From NCBI GenBank assembly GCA_034142505.1, contig JAWZDV010000030.1, positions 47,360 to 111,359 on the forward strand: a stretch of 64,000 nt of DNA. The letters run 5' to 3'. The notes beneath the pieces are model-generated. The model did not search any database. It was not told the origin of the DNA and was given only the letters and a program-made list of their open reading frames with translations. Positions within the stretch are counted from its first letter, which is position 1; each line of letters starts with the position of its first letter. Origin of the DNA: Hungatella_A sp034142505 (GTDB lineage: Bacteria > Bacillota > Clostridia > Lachnospirales > Lachnospiraceae). This document shows positions 16,493 through 25,400 of the stretch, piece by piece. The translations under genes were made by a program, and so were the position numbers.

Positions 16493-17392
16493 TTATATAA
16501 AAAAAGATGATTTTTTATACGCCGCCTTCTCCTCATACATTCTGTCGTCCGCCAGTTTGGAGACTGCTTCATAGTTCATTCCGGACTCCGCCATGGCACT
16601 GCCAATGGCTACATTACAGGGCGGAAAATCCGCCTGCTCATTGGCATGCCTGATATGTTCTCTGATCTGTTCCGCGGCAGATGCCAGATACTCCGAAGTA
16701 CAACCGCGTCGAATCAAAAGAAATTCATCTCCGCCCACGCGGTAGCAGTAGGTTTTTCCCTCTTCCTCCAATTCCCGGAGTGCATCCCCGGTCGCACAGA
16801 TCAGGCGGTCGCCCTGGCTATGGCCATAATGGTCATTGGTCCATTTTAAATTATTAATGTCAAGATTAATCACACCATAGCCGGTCTCATTCATAAATAT
16901 CGTTTCGCAGTCATCAATGTATTTATTGCGGTTTCCCAGTCTGGTCAGCTGGTCGTGATAAGCATTCCATCCCAGATCGGATAAAAGGCGTTCATTCTCC
17001 TTAATTACCTGCTGGTATTCTAATGTCAGACTGCTTAATTCCCAGCTGATGCCGATAATATCCGTGACGCGGCTGATCACGCCAATCCGGTATCTATGCC
17101 CCTCATATGCCACTATACGGTTTCTCACAATCATATAGTAGCTGCTCTCGCCTATGGCCAATTCCCAGTCCAGGATTTCCTGATCCGGCACCGGCGCCTG
17201 AAACAGGCGCAGAAAGGGCGAACCGGCCAGAGCCTCGCGGCATGGCTTACTTAAAATCTCACGGCCGCATAGATTGAGAAATGCCTCGTTAGTATATACG
17301 ACCAGGTCCGTTTCTTCATCCAGAATATAATACCACTCAACCGTATCCAACAGTTGTTTTTGAAAGTAATCCGGTATATTCATCAATTCCAT
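16493..17392 (-). CDS. Diguanylate cyclase (PAS-like plus GGDEF)
   Basis: About 299 residues. The N-terminal ~120 residues form a PAS-like sensor (WYYILDEETDLVVYTNEAF). A short helix leads into a GGDEF domain (about 145-299) with the intact active-site motif RVGGDEFLLI and NLDINNLKWTNDHYGH, so it should make cyclic di-GMP. There is no membrane segment, so it is cytosolic. The start is uncertain: ATG at 17392 is chosen over a TTG at 17422 because the latter has no ribosome site. The inhibitory RxxD motif is not evident before GGDEF. It is a single-gene unit with its own promoter. Confidence 0.88.
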   Translation of the reverse strand: MELMNIPDYFQKQLLDTVEWYYILDEETDLVVYTNEAFLNLCGREILSKPCREALAGSPFLRLFQAPVPDQEILDWELAIGESSYYMIVRNRIVAYEGHRYRIGVISRVTDIIGISWELSSLTLEYQQVIKENERLLSDLGWNAYHDQLTRLGNRNKYIDDCETIFMNETGYGVINLDINNLKWTNDHYGHSQGDRLICATGDALRELEEEGKTYCYRVGGDEFLLIRRGCTSEYLASAAEQIREHIRHANEQADFPPCNVAIGSAMAESGMNYEAVSKLADDRMYEEKAAYKKSSFFI

Positions 17393-17446
17393 TACCCACT
17401 TTCTGTCCACTTTGGACCGCAATTACTTTACAATTTCTTCACTTAT

Positions 17447-17475
17447 ATTTTATCATTGGGCATCATGCAATACAA
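17447..17475 (-). promoter_or_regulatory. Sigma-A promoter of the diguanylate cyclase gene
   Basis: TTGTAT (17470-17475) and TAAAAT (17447-17452) on the minus strand, exactly 17 bases apart. The predicted start at about 17441 leaves only ~19 bases before the TTG at 17422, which favours the downstream ATG as the real start. Confidence 0.6.
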
Positions 17476-17547
17476 CTGAGCCGGCCCGGCTGTTTTTGCC
17501 CTGCTCCGGCTATTTCTGCTGATGCTCCTTTTCAAAAAAGACGTTGC

Positions 17548-17581
17548 GGCGACTTTTGATCACGGCTCGATATGTTATAAT
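17548..17581 (+). promoter_or_regulatory. Promoter region of the OmpR-type regulator gene
   Basis: A perfect -10 TATAAT at 17576-17581, about 40 bases before the ATG, with only a poor -35 (around CTTTTG, 17553-17558), which suggests an activated promoter. The 10-base word GGCGACTTTT (17548-17557) overlaps the -35 position and recurs at 48541-48550. Confidence 0.5.
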
Positions 17582-17622
17582 ATTGAAAACAGGATGAAAA
17601 AAGATAGGGGGAAGTTTACGAT

Positions 17623-18297
17623 ATGTATAAGATCCTTTTTGTAGACGACGATGAGATGCTGCAGGGCGCTATACGCCAATATTTTGAAGCCAATCAGTTT
17701 GAAGTAATCTGCGTGGGCACCGCCCAAAAAGCGGCGGATATTCTCCATACCACACAGCTGGACTGTGTGATTCTGGATGTAGATCTGCCTGACCAAAGCG
17801 GACTGGAACTCTGCGCTTCCATCAGGCAGTTTACTTCGCTGCCCATCATCTTTCTCTCCTCCTATACGGAGGAGGAAAACCGTATCAACGGCCTTCTTGT
17901 AGGAGGCGATGATTATATAGGCAAGCCATTTTCTCTGAAAGAACTGGAACTGCGTGTTCTCGCGCGAATTCGCCAACGCTACTTAAATTCTCCTGCCGAA
18001 GTGCTTACCTTCGGCGATCTGGTGATTGACACAGGACGCCAGACCGCCTCCTGTCTTGGAAAGGAATACACATTTCCGCGGCTGGACTTCGATATCCTGG
18101 TATTCTTCGCCCGGCATCCCAACCAGCTGTTTTCCTATGAACAGCTTTACGATTTTATCTGGAAACAGCCCCTCAATGAAAGCCGTCACAACCTGCAGGC
18201 CAGAATTGCAAAGGTACGGCAAAAATTATGCGAGTTGTGCCCCGATAAGGAATATATTAAGACAATCCGCCATAAAGGCTATCTGTTTATTCCTTAG
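17623..18297 (+). CDS. Response regulator, OmpR/PhoB family
   Basis: 224 residues. The receiver has the acidic pair VDDDE, phosphoacceptor Asp52 (VILDVDLP), Ser/Thr in FLSSYT and Lys in GKPFSLKEL. A trans_reg_C winged helix fills about 125-224 (ESRHNLQARIAKVRQKL, then IRHKGYLF). It probably pairs with the sensor kinase at 20402, the nearest kinase on the same strand. Its stop overlaps the 3' end of the opposite-strand surface protein gene by 11 bases. That surface protein is a likely regulon member, by proximity only. Confidence 0.92.
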   Translation: MYKILFVDDDEMLQGAIRQYFEANQFEVICVGTAQKAADILHTTQLDCVILDVDLPDQSGLELCASIRQFTSLPIIFLSSYTEEENRINGLLVGGDDYIGKPFSLKELELRVLARIRQRYLNSPAEVLTFGDLVIDTGRQTASCLGKEYTFPRLDFDILVFFARHPNQLFSYEQLYDFIWKQPLNESRHNLQARIAKVRQKLCELCPDKEYIKTIRHKGYLFIP

Positions 18298-20374
18298 AAG
18301 GCGGAAATCCTTTTTTCTTCCTGCCACCCGCAGGTAACCATATAGTAAGGCCTACAATTCCTGCTGTTGCTGCCCAGCCTGTGAGCAGCTGGACCATTCG
18401 GCCGGCTGCTGGAAATGCTGCAGCTTCTTTTACCGCGTCCCTGTCTGCTGTTGGCTCGTTTAGTTTTACCGGTATTAAATCTTTTGAGGAATTTCCATCG
18501 GACAGGTCGTCTGGATTCTCCATGTGATCTTCCTGGCGCTGACTGGAGGAATTCCCCCCAGTGTCTTCCTGGCGCAGACCAGAGGAATTCACCGAGACGT
18601 TTTCCTGAAGCAGGCCCGAGGTCTTTTCATTGAAATTTTCCTGTGGCCGGACATTTGGAGTTTCTGTGGAACCCCCCGGTGCCAGACCTTCGTTCCCTCC
18701 CGCGGCCCCGCCCTGAGATGAGACAGCCGGGGGGCCCGCAGGATATTCCGGCTTCGAACTGTCTGAAGTCCCATTCGAATCTCCCGGCTTCGAACTGTCC
18801 GAAGTTCCATTCGAATCTCCCGGGAGCGAACTGTCCGAAGTCCCATTCGAATCTCCCGGAAGCGGAGCGTTTGGCTTATCTGCCGTATCTCCAACAGATG
18901 GCCTTTCCGTATCGCCAATCTCGGTTCCACCGCCCCTTGTACCGTCGATATCTCCTCTGGCAAAAGAGTACTCCTCTGTTATCATCACAACATCGGAGTA
19001 GAATTCCGTTTCATGACCCTGAACACGAATACAAAAATACTGAGGCACTGATTCCCCGCTCCAGACATTGAAATATCGGTTGTAGGTATAAACCCCATCG
19101 GAATCCGGACCGTTGCAACGAACAGATTCAAGCAGTTCCCACTCAGTACCGTCTACAGATACCTCCAGCATAAAATCCTCAGGATCAGAATCCGGGCGTG
19201 CCGGAAGGAAATCAAGAAAAACCCGCGGTATATTCGGGTGTTCCCAGTATTCACAGGTCAGCCAGACCCCTGCTTCTTCCTTTTGGAACACGGTAAGCAG
19301 TTTCGGTACAGATGTATGCAGCGTCACCATCCCTGCTCCATAGCTTCCGGTCAACAGGGTCCGTTCCCGTTTTTCCAGTTCCTCCCTGCATTCCTCCTCA
19401 TTCCATTCCACGGGAAGCCGTCCAGAATGAAGTTTCCCCTCAAGGCACCAGTAACCGGCGGCCTCCTTTGGCAGGACTTCACTATCATAGGGGGTTCCCG
19501 CTTCAAACAAATAATATGGATCAGGACGTGCATCTTGATCACCACTCCACCAATCAAAGCCACCCTCCGGATACCAGGCTGCCGGACTTCCGGCATAATG
19601 AAGCCGGCCATCAAAGGAACACGGTATCTCCATAGTTTCATCCGATGATATCCATGTATCATGTATGAGTCCGCTGCCCTCCTCCTGCCAGAAAGCATAC
19701 CCGCCCTCAGGCTGCAGCGTGGTTCCGTACATGCCTAGAAGTCCGCCTTTCCTGACATAAAACAACCCTTCCCGGTTCCTGCCTGATACTACGGTGCCAT
19801 ACACCGTAACAATTCCCTCTACATAAATCGTATGGCCGGCCGTGTCAATATAGGTTGGTTCCGTCATGGAACTTATGATATAATGGAAACCAGATATGAT
19901 GATATCATCAACCAGCCTGATCTTCCGGCTGCTGCTCATAGCAGATTCCATTTCTTCAAATGTGGCCGCTTCCACCCAATCGGCATCAGATGGTGTGGCC
20001 GGTTTGACCATTCTCACATCCGGACTTTTTTCCGATAACAGATGATCCGAATCGGCGGGCGGTTCAGCCGGCATTGCGGCATCGGCCCCCGTGGCAACGG
20101 GTATTGCAGCGCCAGGCGTTATGGTTTCCGGCAATATAATGTCCGGAACCATAGCATCCGGCAACGTGGCTTCCGGCAACAAAGTCTCCGGCGGCTCCGC
20201 GTCAGACAACGTGGCAGCAGGTATTGTGGCAGCAGCCAAAACCTCAGGGCGCTCAGGTGCCAGCTGATTTGCAGCTGCTGACACCATCAAGCCACCCACA
20301 GGTAACAGAATTTCACTGCATATGACACTCAGCAGGACCAGCGTTAACTGTCTGATCCTTATCCATTTTCTCAT
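18287..20374 (-). CDS. Cell-surface protein with repeat-rich stalk and C-terminal membrane anchor
   Basis: 695 residues. A signal peptide (about 8-35) is followed by a ~100-residue Pro/Ala/Thr-rich segment with repeated LPxAT/DAxxP-like units, a ~310-residue folded ectodomain with many Trp and Tyr and an early parallel-beta or bacterial-Ig character, then a ~190-residue stalk. The stalk holds four copies of a GDSNGTSDSS-like decapeptide and several Q-E-N-S units. A single hydrophobic segment near the end (GWAATAGIVGLTIWLPA) and a basic tail GGRKKKG anchor it; no LPxTG is present. GGGAGG precedes the ATG. It lies between the response regulator and sensor kinase genes on the opposite strand. 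No enzymatic function is recognised. Confidence 0.8.
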   Translation of the reverse strand: MRKWIRIRQLTLVLLSVICSEILLPVGGLMVSAAANQLAPERPEVLAAATIPAATLSDAEPPETLLPEATLPDAMVPDIILPETITPGAAIPVATGADAAMPAEPPADSDHLLSEKSPDVRMVKPATPSDADWVEAATFEEMESAMSSSRKIRLVDDIIISGFHYIISSMTEPTYIDTAGHTIYVEGIVTVYGTVVSGRNREGLFYVRKGGLLGMYGTTLQPEGGYAFWQEEGSGLIHDTWISSDETMEIPCSFDGRLHYAGSPAAWYPEGGFDWWSGDQDARPDPYYLFEAGTPYDSEVLPKEAAGYWCLEGKLHSGRLPVEWNEEECREELEKRERTLLTGSYGAGMVTLHTSVPKLLTVFQKEEAGVWLTCEYWEHPNIPRVFLDFLPARPDSDPEDFMLEVSVDGTEWELLESVRCNGPDSDGVYTYNRYFNVWSGESVPQYFCIRVQGHETEFYSDVVMITEEYSFARGDIDGTRGGGTEIGDTERPSVGDTADKPNAPLPGDSNGTSDSSLPGDSNGTSDSSKPGDSNGTSDSSKPEYPAGPPAVSSQGGAAGGNEGLAPGGSTETPNVRPQENFNEKTSGLLQENVSVNSSGLRQEDTGGNSSSQRQEDHMENPDDLSDGNSSKDLIPVKLNEPTADRDAVKEAAAFPAAGRMVQLLTGWAATAGIVGLTIWLPAGGRKKKGFPPSKE

Positions 20375-20401
20375 AATATCCTCCCGAGAGGCATAGGTAC
20401 C
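20375..20401. promoter_or_regulatory. 27-base divergent gap holding both ribosome sites
   Basis: The surface protein and sensor kinase start codons are separated by only 27 bases. The core CCTCCCGAGAGG provides GGGAGG for the minus-strand gene and GAGAGG for the plus-strand gene and is nearly self-complementary. No promoter fits here, so each transcript must begin inside the other gene or arrive from further upstream. Confidence 0.7.
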
Positions 20402-22399
20402 ATGATGAAACCAATAAAACCATATTACCTCAGAAATTTAATATATTTTCTTGCAGCCTGCATCAGTGCGGCCGCCTGTCTATTCACACTTTACCGTTAT
20501 GATAATAAGTATACGGCATTATCTGCCAAAGTACAATATGGCTATACCCTTGTAAGCTCTGAAGATCTGACAAATGACCGTGTTTTGAGCCTTACCGACG
20601 GCTGGGAAATTTTTCCTGACCGCATTCTCTCCCCCTCGGATTTTTCAGCGGAACAGGATAACGCAATACATACCTACATCGGCCGCTATCTGAATTTCTC
20701 TGATCTTCACAGCAGCCGTGATCCCTACGGCACGGCCACTTACCGTGTGCGCATACAGGTTGCGAATCCGGAGGAGCCGCTGACGCTGTATCTCCCGGAG
20801 GTTTCCAGCGCGCTGACCGTGTATGTCAACGGTCATCTCGCCGCGTCCCAGGGCAGTTTGTCTCCCTACCGCCCCATGATAAAGGATCTGGCGGTATCTT
20901 TGCCGGAAGCACAGGAACTTGACCTTGTGATCCAGACTGCCAACTACACTCACTATTACAGCGGCATCACCTACCCGCCCGTGCTGGGAACTGCCCAAGC
21001 CATTCACCGCATAACGCGGATTCGCCTGATGTTTTATGGATTTCTCTGCTTTTCTTCCCTTTCCATCGCGCTATTCTCCTGCGCTGTCTGGCTGGGAAGC
21101 CGGCGTTCCCGTCCGATGGAACACTCCGGGTGGTTTGGCATCATGGCCCTGGCGTTTTCCCTGCGACTCAGCTATCCACTGTGGCTTACCTTCGGAATCT
21201 CCCATATCCGTATTTTCTATGCCCTGGAAAATGTCTGCAGTATGGTCGGTATCTGGTGTGCCCTGAAAATCGTATTTCTCACCGCAGAGCTAAAGCGGAG
21301 GCGGTTCATTCGGCTATTGGAAAATACCGCTCTGTCCATGATCTTTGTGACAGTTGCGCTTCCCGTCTTTCTGCTGCCCTCCATTCCGGCATTTACAGAT
21401 AGCTATGGAGTGCTGGTTTCCTGGTACAAACTGATCACCTCGCTGATTATGGCGGCCGGTTCCTGTCTCTGTGTCAAAAATTCCTGTGATGGATGGCTGG
21501 CCGCCGGCACAGGCGTATATGCCTGTGGTATCCTGGCCTCAGTTCTGACCATTAACCGGCTGGAACCGGTCTATACCGGCTGGCCGGACGAATTCGGTGC
21601 CTACGGCATGGTCATCTGTTTCGCCGTGCTGATGGTACGGAAAACATACTCAATGGTGATGGAAAACCTGGAGCTGACCAATCACCTCCAGGAAGCTGTG
21701 GAAATGCGGACTAGGGAGGTGAATGCCCTGGTTGATGAGCGGCAGAAGCTGTTTTCCGAGTTTCTCCATGACCTGAAATCCCCCATGGCTTCCCTGTCGG
21801 CCTATATCCAGCTTGTGCAAAGCAACAATATCCAAATTGATGAGGAAACTTCACGCAAACTGTCTTTAATCGAAGACCGCTGTCAAGGGCTCTCAGCAAA
21901 ACTGCAGGCCATCCAGCATTTTACAAAAGAAAACCCTGTCACCAGCCAAATGGATAAACTGGATTTGACTGAATATCTCCGCCTGTTCTATCAACGGAAC
22001 CAACAGGATATCGAAGCCTTCGGACCGGATTTTAAAGCCTGTTTTCCTGTTGAGCCCTGCATGGTTTGGGCTGATTCGCAAAAGCTGGAACGTCTTTTAC
22101 AGAACCTGATTTACAATGCGGTGGATTTCACTCCCATGGACGGTGCCATTACCCTGTCACTTTACACGGCAGGCCCCAATGCCTGTATCGAAATCCTCGA
22201 TACGGGCTGCGGAATACCGGCAGCAAATTTACAGAAGATCTTTGAACGGAATTATACCACCCGGGCGGATTCAGGCGGCCAGGGACTGGGGCTCTATATC
22301 GTATCGTGCATTGCAAGAGAGCACCGTGGCAGCGTCTCGGTCCGGTCCAAGGAAGGCAGGGGAACTGCCTTTACAGTGATGATCCCCCGGATCACTTAA
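20402..22399 (+). CDS. Membrane sensor histidine kinase (7TMR-DISM-like)
   Basis: 665 residues. Order: one N-terminal membrane segment (about 10-28), an extracellular beta-sandwich resembling 7TMR-DISM extracellular domain 2 (about 60-185), about seven membrane segments (205-415), a coiled linker, HisKA with phosphoacceptor His456 in FLHDLKSPMASL, and HATPase_c (about 550-665) with LLQNLIYNAVDF, LDTGCGIP and GGQGLGLYIV. Such receptors bind carbohydrate or other small ligands. It lies on the same strand as the OmpR-type regulator 2.1 kb upstream, its likely partner. Confidence 0.9.
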   Translation: MMKPIKPYYLRNLIYFLAACISAAACLFTLYRYDNKYTALSAKVQYGYTLVSSEDLTNDRVLSLTDGWEIFPDRILSPSDFSAEQDNAIHTYIGRYLNFSDLHSSRDPYGTATYRVRIQVANPEEPLTLYLPEVSSALTVYVNGHLAASQGSLSPYRPMIKDLAVSLPEAQELDLVIQTANYTHYYSGITYPPVLGTAQAIHRITRIRLMFYGFLCFSSLSIALFSCAVWLGSRRSRPMEHSGWFGIMALAFSLRLSYPLWLTFGISHIRIFYALENVCSMVGIWCALKIVFLTAELKRRRFIRLLENTALSMIFVTVALPVFLLPSIPAFTDSYGVLVSWYKLITSLIMAAGSCLCVKNSCDGWLAAGTGVYACGILASVLTINRLEPVYTGWPDEFGAYGMVICFAVLMVRKTYSMVMENLELTNHLQEAVEMRTREVNALVDERQKLFSEFLHDLKSPMASLSAYIQLVQSNNIQIDEETSRKLSLIEDRCQGLSAKLQAIQHFTKENPVTSQMDKLDLTEYLRLFYQRNQQDIEAFGPDFKACFPVEPCMVWADSQKLERLLQNLIYNAVDFTPMDGAITLSLYTAGPNACIEILDTGCGIPAANLQKIFERNYTTRADSGGQGLGLYIVSCIAREHRGSVSVRSKEGRGTAFTVMIPRIT

Positions 22400-22429
22400 G
22401 AGTTTGTCAAGCCCACCCTTTTACCCATA

Positions 22430-22467
22430 AAGAGCAGTGCATTCCCGATTGGAAATGCACTGTTCTT
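22430..22467. terminator. Bidirectional terminator between sensor kinase and VirB4 genes
   Basis: A 14-bp stem (22430-22443 with 22454-22467, one G-T type pair) with a 10-base loop. The plus strand continues into TTTAGTCTTTT, serving the kinase gene; the minus-strand arm begins at the VirB4 stop codon. It marks the left edge of the secretion region. Confidence 0.75.
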
Positions 22468-25400
22468 TAGTCTTTTATTGCCATCAATTCTTCTAAAGTA
22501 ACTTCTCTTACCGGATTTCTTCTGCGTTCTTCCTCATTTGCCTTCTCTTTTCTGGCCTGTGCACGCTCTTCTTGCTTTATTTCATATTCCCGGCGGTCCT
22601 GCTCCATCTCATCCAGCACCTGTCCTGACCGGTTTAAAAGGGCGGCCATAATACTGTCCAGATCACCGGAAATGCTTTCCTCCGGTGGTGCGGGCATGTT
22701 AACAGCTTGTTCCAGGTCTGGTTTTGGTTTAGTCTCTAATTTCACGTGTGATTTTTCAGCCGGTTTGGGGGCCGGTTCCGCTGCTGGCGGGATTTCTGTT
22801 TCCGATTCCTCAGTGGCAGATCCGGTTTCAAATGACTCCATCTGTTCCGGCTCGCGGTTAAGGGGTTTGGTTTCCGATTTTTCTGCCAGTTCATTGATCA
22901 CTTCCTCGCGAACCTGTCTTCGAATCAGTTCCATCAGTTCGTCCATGGATGGCATGGAAAACTCCACATGTTCTTTCTCCACATGTTCCTTTTCCACTTC
23001 CTCAGCCCCCGTCTCCCGGCACTCTTCCTCTCTGGATTCCTCTCCCGCTTCGTCCCCAGTTTCCTCCTCTATATCAATAAACTGTACCACATGGTCCGAA
23101 CGGCGTTTTCTTTCCTCCTTCTCCAGCTTCCTCGCCATCTCCTCAAAAATCAGATCGTCCTCACTCAGATTCAGAAGCTGTGCCTTTTTGGCACGCAGCG
23201 AACGGATATATTTCTCCCACTCCTGCTGCCCCTCTTCTCCTGCATAGTAACGGGTAGCGTAATTCTTATCACTGAACAGATGGCGGATTCCATCCGGTGT
23301 CTCCACCGTCAGGGACGAACGGCTGGTGGGTGATATGATCACAAATGCCTGTCCCCGCTTCGCATTGATAATCTGTTCCTGCTCCTGTCTGTTGATCTCC
23401 CCCGCCTTCTCATAAAGTTTACATAAATCATGCATATCATTGGGCGCCAGAGAGAATATGATGGAATACTGGCAGGCATTGATGATCGCCGTAGACTTTC
23501 TGGCAATCTCCTCCGAGCCCACAAAATCCTTAATATTCTGGGTGATAACAATCTGCATTCCGTTATACTTCCTGATCCGTTTTGCCAGCTGGAACATAAA
23601 ATCCAGGGCCAGCGGATATTTGGTATCAATAAATACATGTGCCTCGTCGATAACCACCACGATCTTCCGGCTTTCATGGTATTTCATATTGTAATCCCTG
23701 TTCTTGATAATCTCATTGTCCAGCCATTTTAAAACAAGAAGCATCTGGGCATTGGCCACCGTATTGTTCCGGTTGGCTAACAGTGTCTGAAAATTAAAGA
23801 CAATAAAATTTTCTTCTGTCGTAATCGTGGAACAGCCATTCCAAAGCCCCGCGTTTCTGCCTCCTGTGGAGAACTTCGCCACGTAATTAATCAGGATCTG
23901 CAGATTCGCCCTCAGATAATCGCTTTTGGCAGACTGGAATTCTTCCAGAATCACATCATACAAGTCATCAAAAACCGGATAATCCTCTGATGACAGCTGT
24001 GATAAATCCGTAGTTTCATCAATTCCTTTCAGGCTGTATACGCGGATAATCAGGTTATTCAGATATTCCATGGCGTCGCTCTCGATATCCGGCAGGATTT
24101 GTCTGAAAAACTCCTCCAGAAACTGCAAATGCGTGCCGAAGCTGGTTCCTGTTCCCCCCTCTTTGGTATCTTTGCTGTCTTCCTCCTCGTCATCCTCCAG
24201 ATTTGTAATGATATGAAACGGATTCAGCCTCCCCTGCCCGGCATTTCCCACGTTGATAATCTTGCCGCCCAGATTATGAGCCAGTTCCGTATACTCATTT
24301 TCCGGGTCCAGCACGAAGATTTTGCCGTTTTCTCCGGCCAGATTCGCCAGCAGGCTCTTGGTCGCGTAGGATTTGCCGGAGCCGGATTTACCGATAATCA
24401 CCATATTGCTGTTGACTCGCTCGCTGTCCCTGCGGAAGAAATCGATAAATACCGGAACCGAGTTATGTTTGCCAAGGTTGATTCCACCCCTGTCATTGAT
24501 ATAAGAGTAGACAAAGGGAAATGCAGCCGCCACGGAACCGGAGTGGATATCCCGCCCGTTCAAGGCAAAGGGGTCATAGGCGGATACCTGGCTTCCAATA
24601 TACGTGTTCATCTGGTCATAGAGCATATCCTTAAGCTTCAGCCCAGACTCCGAATAGACCCGGCGAACCATTTTCTTGATCCCGGAAATGGCCGGAATGA
24701 TCGAATGCTCCGGCTTTTCCAGCACGTTCCGGCTGTTCAATGTTCCCATCAGATCGTAGGCCGTCACATAGATATTGACCTGTAAAAGCGTCTCATTGTC
24801 ATTCTGAAGCATAACCAGCAGCTTGGAAAGAGTCTCAATATGGGTGGACAACTCCAGCAGTTTGCTCGATTTGCCGGTAGCATTTTCCTGGCTCCGGAGT
24901 TCGTCAATGGAACGGTCAATGGCGCGAATAGCTTTGATCCGGTCAATCGGCTTCATCTTCATGACAACCCTGGTGCCCGGTGTGTCAAACGCGTAGGCTC
25001 CCCAGGCGTTGGCAACTGTGGTTGGGTAGGAAATCACCCGCATATTGTGGGTAATCATTCCGTTGACTTCCACCGTTCTGGCTTTTACATCCAGTTTCCA
25101 CGGCATGGCGAAATATGCGTAATCCTCCGGATCAACCTCATCGATTTCCCGCTCATCAAAGTCAATTCCGTTCGTGTATCGAAGGAAAACTGCAATCTCC
25201 CTGTCTGTTAAGCGGCGGGGATTCAGCTCCCCTCCCTGAAGTGACGAGACGGCATTGGCCGTCTGGGTTTCCAGCTGGTTCTTATCACTGTCAAACAGGA
25301 CAAGGTAAAAGAAGGGGAGTACCACTTTCTGGTCAAAACAGATGGTGTTTAAATAATGAATCCTGTCATAAATAACCTCGGTCCTGGTCTGAAGCTCGCC

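Noticed and set aside
17480..17506. GC-rich hairpin followed by TTTTTG on the plus strand
   Set aside because: It looks like a terminator, but no plus-strand gene lies upstream of it; it is more likely chance or stops antisense transcription.
18287..20374. Sortase-anchored surface protein
   Set aside because: No LPxTG or related motif precedes the final hydrophobic segment, so I describe a membrane anchor only.
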